Assembly (NCBI GenBank): GCA_001414485.1 | Contig: LLEY01000224.1 | Span: 19,281 to 83,280, forward strand | Length of the DNA: 64,000 bases | Source: Calycina herbarum | Taxonomy: Eukaryota; Ascomycota; Leotiomycetes; Helotiales; Pezizellaceae | Reading direction: 5' to 3' | Shown here: piece after piece, positions 11,590 to 23,370 of the stretch | How positions within the stretch are numbered: position 1 is the stretch's first letter | Layout of the letters: every line of letters begins with the position of its first letter | The notes under the pieces: generated by a model | What the model saw: the letters and a program-made list of their open reading frames with translations, nothing else | What the model was told of the DNA's origin: nothing | Databases searched by the model: none | Made by a program: the position numbers and the translations under genes

Positions 11590-13429
11590 TCTGAGGAGTG
11601 TGATGTGTTTCTTTTGGTGTTAAAGTAAGTTACAGTTCAATTACGAAAAGAATGGACCGTAAAATGGTTGAGATTGGTATCGCAAGCTTATGGAGGTGGT
11701 CATCTTGAGCTCTTCACGTAGTTGATGCTGAGCTCAAGGAGCCCGAGGTGGTTGGAAAGAGCCGAGGTGAATGAGCACGTGATTACTGATCACAACCTTG
11801 ATGATTCCGTGGTGCCTTCAACATCAGAGCAACGCTCTGCGAAGGTAAGACTGTGAATGCCCTCAACTGGTAATCCTCCCTCAACCCATCAAGCTCCAAG
11901 CCATGGAAAGATATAAGCTAACTTTGGTAGGGCTTTCGCTACAATCAGACCCCAAAATGCAACCCCCGCTCCCCGATCGATGCCCCTTGAGACTCTTCCA
12001 TTCCTCTCCAACTTTCCTTCTTACTCGAAAACATATGTGCGGAGGGTATAAGGGGGTCCTGGCATATTGGGCGAATTCATTCCACAAGTCGAAATCATAT
12101 TCTACATGTGGCGGCAAAGCGGCAATAGGTTCGACCACTGTGCGAGCGATCATCGGGCTTCGGACAAGTCTAAGGCACAAATGAGAAAAGGAAAGATATC
12201 AAAGCCTAGAAGTACTCGAGTATGGTGGAACTCAATCATGGTGCAAGGCATTTATCGATATTTCAGAGCCGAGTGCGCTCAAGAATTCGCAGAAACCCAA
12301 AGTGTTGAAATGTTCAGTGCAACCTGGAGAAGCTTGCTGCTCGTATATTTTTGCTTTTTGGCCATAGTTGTGGTAAGTAAGTTATGGTTGATAATTCAGA
12401 TTGTTCTCGTAATTACTTCCATTCAAGTCATATTCTCTTGATAGCTGCGGAGAATTGAATGACCTATCATGGGCCAAGTTGGCAATCCCTTGTTCAGGCT
12501 TCCTAAGGTTGTCTGTCGTATGCTCAGCTCGCCCCTTCGTGTTTGTGGTTTCAGGCTTTGGACGGGAACTTGGAAGTCTAACGGTGGGCGAAGTAGTTAT
12601 CGAGTATCTCAATTATGCATATAGTGTCTACTCAAGTGACTGCATCGGTGTTTAATTTTTGGCCATCCAATTTTTGCAAACGGACTCTTTTTCATTTCTA
12701 CCCTATCAGTGCTCAAGTTTACGTTGTGGCCACCAGTTCGGTGACAAGTTCATGAGCTTGAAACGTACCCCGTCACTGGTCAAAATTCAATAAGAAAGCC
12801 AATAAGGAAGAGAGCAAAGCTTCCAGAGCATGAAATAGAGCTCTAGCTTAAGCTTGAATCCACGTTGGCAAAGCTTATCGTCATCAATTTACCTCGCTTA
12901 CTTACTTTTCTTCGGGCAAGAGCTCTGACCCACAGACTTTATATACTTCCTTGACACGCGATATAAAACATTATTGTATGCGAGCACACAGACAATATTT
13001 GCTAAGGAATTCCGGATTTTGCGTTGTAGCATCTACAGATGGCAGCCACCACGCGAGTGACGGATGTTTCTCAGTATTCGCTTTGACAGCATCTCGTCCA
13101 CACTGGCCAATGGTTCCTCCTCTAGCACATAAATCATCAAAACCTTCCCTGGCATCCGTACGGACCATTGGGCCTAAAATAGCCCGCCGAGTTGTGCATC
13201 GCCGTTCAACAATGCCGTCTTCCATCAACAACAGCGATTGGCTTTCAACAACTTCAATATCTTCGATTGTCGGGTTTGAGTGTTATCGAGTGCCTATACA
13301 CCAAGGTCTGTAGCATTCCATCTTGTCCATATATGAGGTTATTGCTTCGCTATTCACGCCCACAGGCTTCCTTGACCTTCGGACTTCTCTTTCTTGGATG
13401 CGTCCCTTACACCCTTATCCCACTTCAAC
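11590..13429. other. Gene-poor region between isomerase and GPCR
   Basis: About 1.8 kb with several overlapping short frames on both strands. One, at 12067-12441 on the plus strand, ends in a hydrophobic stretch, but none shows a domain or supported splice structure. It probably contains promoters and UTRs. Confidence 0.4.
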
Positions 13430-14797
13430 ATGGTTGACTCGGCAGTTGCTGTTCCTACCTTAATTGGTAGTGTTCTTTCAACAATTGCTGCTGTATTTAT
13501 CTTTGCTTGCTATTTGGTGGTACCTCACCAGCCACATTTCAGGCATACCCTCATTCTCAATTTGGCTGTAGCAGGTAGGTTACTTACTACTTTTACTGAA
13601 CGCAGGCTCACTAATTCCATATGAAGACCTTCTTAACGGGTTGGACAATACGATCTCTGGCATATATGCATTGAAGAATGAAGGTATTCCAGTTGGGCTA
13701 AGTTGTACCTTGAACGGGGCCATCGGACATCTCACTGACCAAGTATGTCCCTTGCCAAATCATCTCATCACAAAATTACCTTCTAATCATGAATAGACTA
13801 CGGACTTCTCGATACACGCCGTAGCCATCGCAACTCTATTTGCCATTCGTCGTAAAAGCTATACTTCCGTCAACGTATCGCTTCTCATTAGCATTGGAAT
13901 TTGGATAATTCCCTTTACAACAAGTAAGCACAACCCTCGTTCTCAACATCTCCCCCATCTAACAAGCTCAGGCTTCATTGGTCTCATCCTTGACATCTAC
14001 CAACCGATCGACGGAAGCTGGTGTTGGATTCAAGCATCATCTCCCCCTTCGCTACGAATTAGGTTACGGCTGGCGAATGGTCGTCATCCTAACCGTAACC
14101 TCAATACAAACCTACCTAATAGTCTACATCCACCGTCACTTCTCCCGCCTCCGCTCCCTCACCAAAACCATCATGACCAACCCCCCGAAATCCCGGTGGT
14201 CTGTCTACTCAAATCACACATCCCACCTCCCAGAATTCTTCAAAGACTTCGCGATTTCAGACGGTGCAACATTGATGGAAATGGCACTCCCAGATTGTTT
14301 CGCGCCCGACCACGAAATTGAAGATTTCGACGCTACATCTATATACTCCCGCGCAACTCCCTAAGGCACTAGCAATAATCATAGAAACAACACACAAAAA
14401 CTCACCCCTCCAAACTCTCGATCCTCTCGCTCTAACACGATATCCCATCCTCCCTCCCCCCTCCACACCACTTTCCCCTTCCCTCCATACTAGAGAAGAA
14501 AACATTTTAAAGTTGTTACTACTTAATGCGTATCCCATCACATATGTCCTTCTTCTTCTACCCTTTTTGTTGAACCAGGCTACGGAGGTTTTTGGGATTG
14601 AGAGTCGGAGTGTTATGGTTATGGAGTGTGCGTGGCAGTATATAGGACTTGCTAATCGGGTTGTGTTTTGTTTTAACGAGAGGATTCCTAGATGGATCGG
14701 GGTCTGGTGGAGGGGGGTGTGGAAGGTTGGAGAGACGGAGAATGGGAAGGGACGGGAGGTTGTTAGAGGGAGTATTACTTGGCCTGTTCATTCTTGA
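13430..14797 (+). pseudogene. Git3/cAMP-receptor-like GPCR with two apparent frameshifts
   Basis: Exons 13430-13574, 13627-13742, 13797-13923 and 13972 onward encode MVDSAVAVPTLIGSV..., LILNLAVADLLNGLDNTISG, the TDFSI block (TM3), WIIPFTTSFIGLIL (TM4) and DGSWCWIQ. Reading then slips +1 around the C-run at 14043-14047 to give LRYELGYGWRMVVILT (TM5). It slips +1 again between about 14300 and 14364 to reach LLLNAYPITYVLLLLPF and IGLANRVVFCFNE (TM6-TM7). This order is that of fungal glucose/carbon-sensing GPCRs (Git3/GprC-D type). Splice sites before the slips are good. Both slips are one extra base near C-rich tracts, so this is either a recent pseudogene or assembly indels. No intron donor exists to explain either. 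Confidence 0.75.
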
Positions 14798-15934
14798 TGG
14801 GGCACTTGGGATTTGAGTTTGGTTGGGAGTTGGGGTAAACAGGACACTTGCTACTCATGGGACTTGTAAATCTCATTTTGGCCCACGCATTTGATATTTA
14901 GCTTACTCGCTATTGAATGGCTTACTTGCGACTTCGTTTTTGGCCTCTAAATGTAATGTTGGGCTTACTCGCTATTTCCTGGGTTACTCAACAATTATGC
15001 ACGTCAGTCCAAGAGAGGAAATAGCGAGGTAAATTTCACGTGAGTGACATGAGCTGGGTTACTGGCTAACTAGTGGCTTACCCGACAAAAACAAAAGTTA
15101 GACAAGAAGAGGGTGGGAATATAAATGCTCCTAACCCTAACCCTAACCCTAAGTCAACTCCGATTATCGGAGGAAAACTTGGAACATCGAAGATTTCCCC
15201 AATCAAATCGATAGAAGATCTCTTAACTGATCTACCTAGCCTCGCTCGCCAGCATTAAGAGGATCTTTGAAGTAAGTTACCGTTGATCCTGGTGGATGAT
15301 ATTATAAAAGCGGTGGTAAAATGGGTACCTTATTGTTCCAACCCTCTGAGAGAATTCAAGGTAGTTAACCTAGGATGGATGATCGAACTTTGTTGTTCTA
15401 AATTATCTGGGTAAATATTCTAAATTGTCCTAGATATTTAGGTCAATTACCTCAATTTCACACAGAGAGTTAAAAGAATAAGAGAGGTAGGCAGGTACGA
15501 AGCTGAAGTATTTACCGCAACTTCTCCTGTCCATCGCGAGAATCGTGACATTAGATCTGGCATGAAGTCTCGTTCAAAAAATCACAAGTACAATAAGCAT
15601 ATTTACACACAGTAGCGATACACTTCCATAGATCTCACAGACAAATGAAGAAAGATGAAGTTTAACTGTTTTGATGAATAAGAAAAATGATTGCATCGCA
15701 CCATCAAAAAACCCCCTAATGCTTAAAAACAAATCATGGTATCTATTCTACAAAAATACACACTAAAATAGAGAATCGAAAAGAAAACCCCCCCCTTTTC
15801 CACGAATGTCAAAGTCCAGGACTCCATCCATGCTATCTCCCCCCTCTATCATAAATAATACATTCCCTCATAACCCCTCGTCCCCTCTCCTCTTTCTCAT
15901 CCCTTTCCCTTTTGGACACTTTCTCTCGCCCGCT
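14798..15934. other. Intergenic region with short repeats and a telomere-like tract
   Basis: GCTTACTCGCTATT occurs twice, near 14902 and 14952, and an interstitial telomere-like repeat lies at 15130-15152. A small frame across the tract (15073-15258) has Asn-Pro repeats produced by the repeat itself and is not credible as a gene. Confidence 0.5.
15130..15152. repeat. Interstitial telomere-like repeat, about 3.8 units of CCCTAA
   Basis: A perfect 23-bp run of CCTAAC/CCCTAA units equals TTAGGG on the opposite strand, the standard filamentous-fungal telomere repeat. It lies inside single-copy sequence, so it is internal rather than a chromosome end. Confidence 0.85.
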
Positions 15935-17533
15935 CTATGCAGCATTACAAGCAGTCTGCTGCGTCGAACAATCCGCAATCGTAAACGCACCAGCGGCAGC
16001 CCCCGAATTAAATGCATTCGCACAAGCATTAAACTGGACATCGCACGATCGCTGAACAGCCGCGGCCTCATTCACAAAACTATTTCCATTAACGGAGAAG
16101 GGTCTAGCCGCATCTCCCGAGTCCGTGACACCAGGGGCGTCAATACCTCCCACCGAGGCGGAGGCGGTGCTCACTTTGCTAGTTGGGGCCTTTGTAGCCT
16201 TCGATGATGCGGCGGAGCTTGCGGGGGTCGCTGAGGCTTTGGAACCAGCGTTGGAGGCTTTAGTTGGTGCTGCGCTGGCTTGGTTATCGACACTTGATGC
16301 TGCGGCTTTTCCTCCCTTCGAGGCCTTGCTTGTTGCGGCGCTTGCTGGCTCGGATGTGCTTGAGGCATCGGCGCTTGCATTGTCGTTGCTTGCTTGACTG
16401 TCTTTGCTCGCTTGACTTGCTTTGCTGGCTTTGCTATCGGCACTAGCTTGGCTTGCTGCATTTGGGGTTTTCGTGGCTGCTGCTTTGCTAGCACTCGAAG
16501 ATGCTGCTCCCTTTCCGCCAGTTGCTGCTTTGCTTGCTGCGCTAGCTTTGTCGGTTGAGCTTGATGCTGCAGCTTTTCCGCCTGTGGCCTTGGTGGCACT
16601 CGCCTTGGTAGCACTTGATGACGCTGCTGCTTTTCCTCCAGTCGCACCGTTACCAGTGTTAGCTGTTGCTCCTCCAGCAGCGCTAACCACGAACTTCGTG
16701 CAATCATCAGGAGTTCCACGTTGAGCGACAGGCATCAAGACAGGTTGATGGTTAGAGGAAGAGGTCATGGTGCACACTCTGTAGTTTCCAGCAGGTAATC
16801 CTCCAGTCACAGTAGCACTAAGAAGACCGTTTCCATTTCCGGCATCATTGATACCCTTGAAGAAAGCGAATTGGGTTGCGTCAAGAGCCTTGGTTGGGTT
16901 CAAGGTGTTTCCCATATCTTGAACCGTCACGTGGGTGTGACCGACGACCTTTCCTCCTGAAAGGGCTTGTGGAGCGGAGTAGTAGGTGTTATCGGCGTTG
17001 GTGAAGGAGCCGGCGACGAGGTTGGCGGTTTGTACGGTAATATCAAAGTCCTGGTTGGCGGTAATGGCGGTTCCAGTTTTTGGGTTGGTAATGACAGCGG
17101 AGACCATGTTGGCCTTGGCTGGGATGTCACCCATCACTATACAATAGATTAGTAACAATGTATTTCAAACGATTTTAATAGAGAATGATGACATACCAAT
17201 TCCGTTACATGAACCACCCTGGACTTGAAGACCATTGGTAACAGTCTTTCCAGAGCAAAAGTTGATAAAGTTGTTTTGCGATGTGGCCGACTTGGATTGA
17301 CCTGCGGCTGAGACTCCATTTACAGACCCATCTGTGAACGATCCAGATTGAATAGCGTTTGCTGATAGAGTGGTCCCAGTAGCATCAGTGGCCGCTTTGT
17401 TTGCCTGACGAGCTGATAGATGTCCGGCCTGACGTTCTGAAAGTCCATGCAGGTGGTTGATGTCAAAAACAGAACGAGCCTCGACGAGACCAGCTGATGC
17501 CAAAAGGGCAAGAGAAAATGCTTGAGCGAACAT
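15935..17533 (-). CDS. Secreted cell-surface protein with conserved core and Ala/Ser/Lys-rich repeat region
   Basis: Exons 17533-17197 and 17136-15935 with a 60-bp intron (GTATGT...TATAG) encode 512 aa. Residues 1-20 (MFAQAFSLALLASAGLVEAR) form a signal peptide. A conserved core follows, with CNGIVMGDIPAKANMVSAV, TYYSAPQALSGGKVVGHTHV, FFKGINDAGNG and YRVCTMTSSSNHQP, ending at DDCTKFVV. Then come about 170 residues of KAS/KAA/SQAS low complexity and a C-terminal block with four Cys (RPFSVNG... SCDVQFNACANAF... CSTQQTACNAA). The core is widespread in ascomycetes and often carried in databases under misleading names such as ribosomal protein S17, which it is not. Secretion and a cell-wall location are likely; biochemical function is unknown. 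Confidence 0.8.
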
Positions 17534-19630
17534 ATTGAAGTTGAAGTTGTTGAAGTTGAATATGATTTATGATATTGGATTGAATAGAAGAGGATTTTCG
17601 AAAAAATAATAGTAATTGATCCTGCCGGAGGTAAAAGTTTGAAACAGCAACGACACAGTCGGTAAGGTTAAAAGAATGTATAGAGTATAAACCAACTAGG
17701 GAATGTACAATTGAAAAAGAACCAAAGAATGTGGATGCAACAATTCGATGAGGAGAGAGAGTTCTTTCTGGGAGCGAAGACCTTCCATCTTATATCAGTC
17801 TTGGCTCTGAGCCGCCGAGTGGGCCGAGATCAGGGGAATATTGCAGGGGGCGCCATCCCAAGTCGCTGGACTGAGGACGACAACCAGTACGAAAGGTTTA
17901 GGCTCGTTGCTACAAATGTTCTGTGTTGCTGGTTTCACGTTTTTTACGGACCACGGCTCGAGAAACAACGAATCACGGCCGTGAACCAAACTTAGACAGA
18001 GGCCCACTGAGTTCCAAATGCCAAGATTTGATGGTCCAGGGGGGAGATCGGTACCTCCTGTCATGCGCCTGGTGCAACTGAGAGGGAGATTGCTACTAGG
18101 GAGCGAGTGCTAAGCTTCACTGCTGTAACTGTAGCTGTCGCTGATCATGCAACCCGGCCTGGTGATTTGAGACAAGAGGAGTAAACAGAAGGGAAGATCT
18201 GATACCGAGGGGGTTGAAATATCCTCAAAAGGGGCTAGGAGAGGAGGGCTAGGAGACGCATCTTGAACCCGGGAAACCCTTTTTCGGTCTGTTCTTTTTG
18301 GCTCGCAGTTGTCGGCGCCATCCCACATCGAATGAATGCGACCGGATGGCAGAGCGCTTGGATGCCGTGCAGCGGGTTATGCAGAGAATTGGCCAATGGA
18401 ATTAGCATTTCTAAAATGCATCTTTGAGCCTCCTTTCTTAGCCTTGAAGCTTCAATTCCTCCCCCATTCATGTTAATTAAAATTGCTTTGACATGACCAC
18501 TATCGTCATTATTTGTACGTATTCTCCACACAGGTGGACTCTCCTACTCAGCCTCATCGTAATCATTTCGTATTTCGCAAAGTGGCAGTTGCTTGTCTCT
18601 GATTTTCGTCGTTGTGACGGCTGGCGTTTCATCGGCCAACACAAAACGCTGAGCGTCAAGATCCGACCCAAGGGCCGCTATCTCGCCTAGCTCATCGGTT
18701 AGAGATCAGATGAATCGACGCAATTCAGTCTCAACACTGGAGAAAGAGCGCAAGATGAGTGGGATACGGTTAGTTCGAACAATGCGCTTACACGGCGATT
18801 GGTGGAAAGAAAAGACTCGGCGACAGTGGGACTCATGGAGAGCGGATCTCCATGTTGGTGTTGGTGTTCGAGAAATCAGAGCTTTTTCATCTTTTGCAAC
18901 TGCTAACGATGATCTCCATCATCCACAGGGTATCAAAAGCTTGTCTTCCATGATGTTCGACCGGTGACTTCGGATAGGCGGCAAGATAAAGGGTCTTGAG
19001 TCTTGATTGAGGAAGCAGAGCGGTGCGGTGGATGAGAAGAGGATTGATAATGATGGATATTGGCGGGTCAAACGAACCGTCAACTGCAGAAACTGGTACG
19101 GGGGAAATTGACCTGCCAAATACGGCCGGGGATAATAATCTGACATTTAGCTGGAGTGTTGGGAACTTGGGACGGAAGTTGAGATGATAGAAAGTCAAGA
19201 GTGAGGACCAAAAGTTACTTCAGATGAGAGTTGGTCCTGGCCAGCTCAGAAAACAACTCGAGCAAGCTAAGGGAAGGACCTCGGCTCGGTTTGTTTATCG
19301 GATCGGAGCGCGGATATTTGCCGAAGATCGCTTTCTGATCATGTGACTTGTGCTGTGAACATGGTCTCGTGACTCTCGGTCCGAATCTGGACTAGTCCAT
19401 TTTCAAAATTATTAGCGGTCATGGCATTTCCTAGCAAAAAATATAGCAAGACGCAACTGTCTATCACCACCCGTCTAATTCATTATCCTACCGCTACCCT
19501 TCTTCTAATACCGACTCTCCATCTGCGAAACGATTCATATCTTTTATCGATAATTCTTGCCGGCTTTGGAAAGAGAAAAGGAGCGCAGGAGGCAAAAGGG
19601 AGAAGCTCGATAGAAAAGTCATCATAGAAG
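17534..19630. other. Intergenic region, no supported gene
   Basis: About 2.1 kb of mixed composition. Short frames occur on both strands (for example 17711-17995 and 18110-18531) but none has a domain, good start context or spliceable partner. It presumably contains the promoters of the divergent secreted-protein gene and TIM17. Confidence 0.5.
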
Positions 19631-20354
19631 ATGGATCACACACGAGACCCATGTCCCTGGGTGGCCCTGAATGATTTTGGAGGTGCTTTCTGTATGGGGG
19701 TATGTACATCTATTCTACCTTCCTTGCGAAGCTACCAATAGACAAAAAACCCTCCTGCCATTCTCGAACCATGCGCCGAACATCGAAAGAACAATCACTA
19801 ACCTGCACTCCTTATAGGGAATTGGTGGAGCGGTATGGCACGGTGTGAAGGGGTTCCGAAATTCACCATACGGCGAGCGAAGAATTGGAGCCTTGACTGC
19901 AATCAAGGCTAGAGCACCAGTATTAGGGGGGAATTTTGGAGTTTGGGGAGGTTTATTCTCAACGTTCGATTGCGCCGTAAAGGGAATAAGGAAGAAGGAG
20001 GATCCATATAATGCCAGTACGTTGGAACTTGGGATGAGCTACGGTCTGGCAGATGGGTGATCTGAATTGAAGGCTAATTTTATTCCAGTTATTGCTGGTT
20101 TCTTTACCGGAGGAGCACTGGCAGTACGAGGAGGCGCAAAGGCAGCAAGAAACTCTGCCATCGGATGTGCATGTCTATTGGCAGTTATCGAAGGTGTAGG
20201 AATTGGTTTCCAGAGAATGATGGCAGAAAATACCCGATTAGATGTGAGTCTCAGCAAGCCAGATTGCCTTATATCGAGAGCTAACAATTATTCTTAGGTA
20301 CCACCACCTCCACCCTCAGAAGCCGGCAGCACCGGATTCCCAGCTGTCGCATAA
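19631..20354 (+). CDS. TIM17: TIM17, inner-membrane protein import channel subunit
   Basis: Four exons (19631-19699, 19818-20016, 20089-20243, 20298-20354) give 159 aa, the expected Tim17 length. The protein starts [20 protein letters not shown], followed by [57 protein letters not shown] and [16 protein letters not shown]. These are the four glycine-zipper helices and loop motifs of Tim17. With Tim23 it forms the TIM23 complex that moves presequence proteins across the mitochondrial inner membrane. The conserved N-terminal acidic residue (Asp) and Cys are present. All introns are GT-AG and in phase. The short Pro-rich C-terminus ends in GFPAVA. The gene is intact. Confidence 0.96.
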
Positions 20355-21173
20355 TAACGCTCCCTCCCTCCCTTCGAACGAACCTGCTATATCTATGTCA
20401 TCCGTCCTCCATGGCATTTCAACGCAAACTCTACTCTTTCTGTCCGTCACCAATAGAGGTACGCGGACTGTTGTATTTCGACCTCTTTTTTTATCTGTGT
20501 TGCATAGCAGGGAAACGGTGTACATGTAGAAATATACTCGGCGGATACCGAGATGACGAATCAAACATAATTCATGACTGTTTCTTTCCTCGTCAGGTTC
20601 TTGTTGGCAGAAGGTGCTTCTGGGATTTGGTTGGCTGGTTGTGAGCGACCATCTTGCAAACTGGGAAAGAATCAAAACACTTCTGGGAAAATGGAAGTCA
20701 GCCTCGAGTTAGGCTATTTAATATGTGAAACCCTTTCGGCAAGCTTTCCCGTTTCTGTATTACCTGGAGAGTACACACCACTTCAACTGTTGCGAAACTC
20801 GAATTCAAAACGGGAAATCCTTCGCGAATAAAGGTATCCCAATTCGCGGGAGCCCAATCTGCGAGAACCCTCCCTTTTCATACGTTTGGAACTGGAGGGG
20901 TAGTTTTCTTCTTCATGCCATGTCAAGCTTTTTACTTCACCATCCTTGTTTTTACGGTTTCCCTGTGTTTATACTCTAGTTTTACTATGAATGCTTGATC
21001 GAATTCCTTCGAGTGAAAGACGGAGGGGAGCTTTATTTCATAAAACTGCATCCGGCCATCACCAAGACACAAGGCAATGGATTCTCAATCTCGAATATCA
21101 ATCTCGAATATCAACTTCATATATCATTTTATTCTTTCAACTCGTCTTAGTTTCATCTCAACTCTTCTCAGAT
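20355..21173. other. Intergenic region, no supported gene
   Basis: Between the convergent TIM17 and MDR genes. A short direct repeat (AATCTCGAATATC twice at about 21088-21114) is the only structure noted. Confidence 0.45.
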
Positions 21174-22595
21174 TCAAAGATCCGCAACCTTCAAAACCGC
21201 TTTTCCAAAATTCTTCCCCTTCAACATACCCACGAATCCCTCAGCTGCATTCTCAATTCCCTCCGTCACATCCATCTTCACCACAATCTCTCCATTCTTA
21301 ATCCACTCTCCCATTTTCTGCCGGTGTTCCTCGTAGTATTTAGGACCCAAATCAGGATCAGAAACGATGAAGCCCGAGATTCTGAGACGACGCTGTGTGA
21401 CCTGTCCCATATTCTTGACTCCATAGCGTTGATCTTTGGGGACTGATTGTTGGGACATATTTCCGCATTGTACTGTTTTCGTTAGCTTTTTCATTCCCAT
21501 AACCCACGAGAGAGAGGGAGGATATAAAGGGGGATGGAGAACACACCAATCCTCCCAAAATCGTCCATATGACTTATCGCAACATCCAACTGCTCACCTC
21601 CCACATTATCATAATAAATCCCAATCCCTCCACCCCCCGTCTCCTTCAGCACTCTCTCAAATCCCTCCGCAATACTCTCATCTTTATACACGAAGCCCCC
21701 ATCGAAGCCTAATTCCTTCACTATAAAATCCAACTTCTCCTTCGATCCAACACTACCTAAAACCCTCATCCCCTCCCTCTTCCCCAGTTGTCCCACGATC
21801 TGTCCTACCGCCCCAGACGCTGCGGAGATGAAGAGAGTTTGACCTTTTTGAGGTTTCCCGAGTTCGTAGAGGGAGGAATAGGCTGTGAGGCCTGACATGC
21901 CTAGTGCTCCGAGGAATAGCTCTGGGGATAAAGAGAGCGGGTTTGAGAGGGGGATGAAGCCGCCTTCGTAGGGGGATTTTAGGATCAGGGTTGGAGAGGG
22001 GATTTGGTATTCGGTGAAGAGTGCCATTCCTAGGACTAGATTTCCGGGTTGGAAGGCGGGGTGTGTAGATTTTAGGACGGTGAGGATGCCCGCGTTTGAA
22101 AGGGGGGTACCGAGGGGGAAGGGGGGGATGTATGTACCGGCGGCGGGAGGGTTTACTGTGATAGGGGAGTTAGGAGTGTTGTTTAAGGAAGTAGTTGTGT
22201 GGGGGATGAGGGGGAAACTGTGGGTGAGAGGGAGAGAGCTTTCTGAAGAGAGTACAGTCTCAACTCCCATTAACAAATCTGAAAGAGAAGTAAAGAACTC
22301 TGAGAACACTTACAGCGGCCGCGTCTAGGAGGGGGGACGGTGTCAGTAAGGAGGTCTTTTCTTGGTTGTGGGAGAGATGCATTAGCAGCAAGGCCAATTG
22401 AAGGCTGGGGGTTTGAAGTGAGAGGACTTACTGGAAGGGATCGAAACTCAACCAGAGCGTTTTCAAAAGTACCGTTCCATCTTCAAACGGAGCATCGAGA
22501 TCGAATTCCTCCTCTTTGATCACTATATTTTCCCCCGGGAGAGGATACCCTCCTGAGACGTAGTTGGCTACTACTAGTGATTTGTTGAGAACCAT
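21174..22595 (-). CDS. MDR-family NADP-dependent oxidoreductase (leukotriene B4 dehydrogenase/CurA-like)
   Basis: Exons 22595-22432, an 11-nt microexon 22324-22314, 22278-21547 and 21472-21174. Motifs are VLLKTLWLSFDPFQ, then RGR from the microexon, NAGILTVLKS, LGMSGLTAYSSLYELGKPQKGQTLFISAASGAVGQ split over the nucleotide-binding start, YYDNVGGEQLDVAISHM and FGRI. The AASGAVGQIVGQLGK stretch is the NADPH-binding Rossmann turn. The family lacks zinc and reduces alkenal/one C=C bonds of unsaturated ketones. The segment after the microexon (LPLTHSFPL... YIPPFPLG) is longer and more hydrophilic than usual. All junctions are in phase; without the microexon the frame would fail and the DPxxRGR motif would be lost. 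Substrate is unknown. Confidence 0.8.
22314..22324 (-). other. 11-nt microexon in the MDR oxidoreductase gene
   Basis: Flanked by acceptor CCTCCTAG and donor GTAAGTG. It contributes two bases to split codons plus Arg-Gly-Arg less one split base, restoring the family motif DPFQ-RGR and the reading frame between the large exons. Confidence 0.7.
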
Positions 22596-23370
22596 CTTTT
22601 CTACTGTTGTTTTTTCGTTTCTTGGATATCTCAAAGCACGAATTACGATTCAATTGGGATTTAATCGAACGAGTTGAGAATACATGGAGGAGAAAATCTT
22701 TTATATACCACCGTACTAAAATCTCACACTTCAAATCGGTGTCCGATTTTTTTCGAATATTAGCCTTGTATCACATCGGCTTAATGACGCCCCGTTTCCG
22801 TTGCATCGGAGTGACATTGAGCCTTTTCAACGATTGAAGAATGCGAATTTCCGACTTGAAGTATGAAGTGGGGCAATTTGTAATCGTAAAGCGAATGAGA
22901 ATGTATCGTAATAGGTACCTCTCGTATAGTTTTGTGAGGGGAAGTAGGTGTGTTGATGGTGTGATGGCCTGGTTTCCCTAGGTGCTTATGAAGCGGGAAC
23001 CTTACTATATTTGGTAGATTGCTGACTTGGAGGCGGGGTTTGAACCTCAACTTATTAGCATTGTAAAATTCGTACCGTGGAAGACATATATCTTGGCAAA
23101 GAGAGTAAAATCTTATCATCAAATCTCGAGGCAGAAAATTCAAAGCAAAAGTCAATCAAAGTAATCAAGTGTGAGCCAAAAATGTTACTCTGATTGTTCC
23201 GCTATCCTTAAATACATTACACAATATTAATAACCCAATATATACATCCTCAACGCCTTTTTACCCCATAGTAACAAAAGAAAGGTGATCATTTCGTCTG
23301 AACTCGTAACGGAGAATAAACTCCTTCTCATAATAACTTGAACCAATCACGTTCCCCACACACCAACATT
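22596..23370. other. Promoter/intergenic region
   Basis: About 770 bp between the MDR gene start and the end of the EEP gene. Only short frames without features are present. Confidence 0.45.

Noticed and set aside
11881..12441. Cluster of plus- and minus-strand frames between isomerase and GPCR
   Set aside because: No motif, no supported splice structure, and mutually overlapping; no reason to prefer one.
15073..15258. 61-codon frame across the telomere-like tract
   Set aside because: Its Asn-Pro repeat is simply the telomere repeat translated.
15935..17533. Calling the secreted Ala/Ser-rich protein ribosomal protein S17
   Set aside because: It has a signal peptide and no ribosomal-protein motif; that database name is a propagated error as far as I can judge.
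20991..22328. Plus-strand frames opposite the MDR gene
   Set aside because: They are antisense shadows of a well-supported gene.
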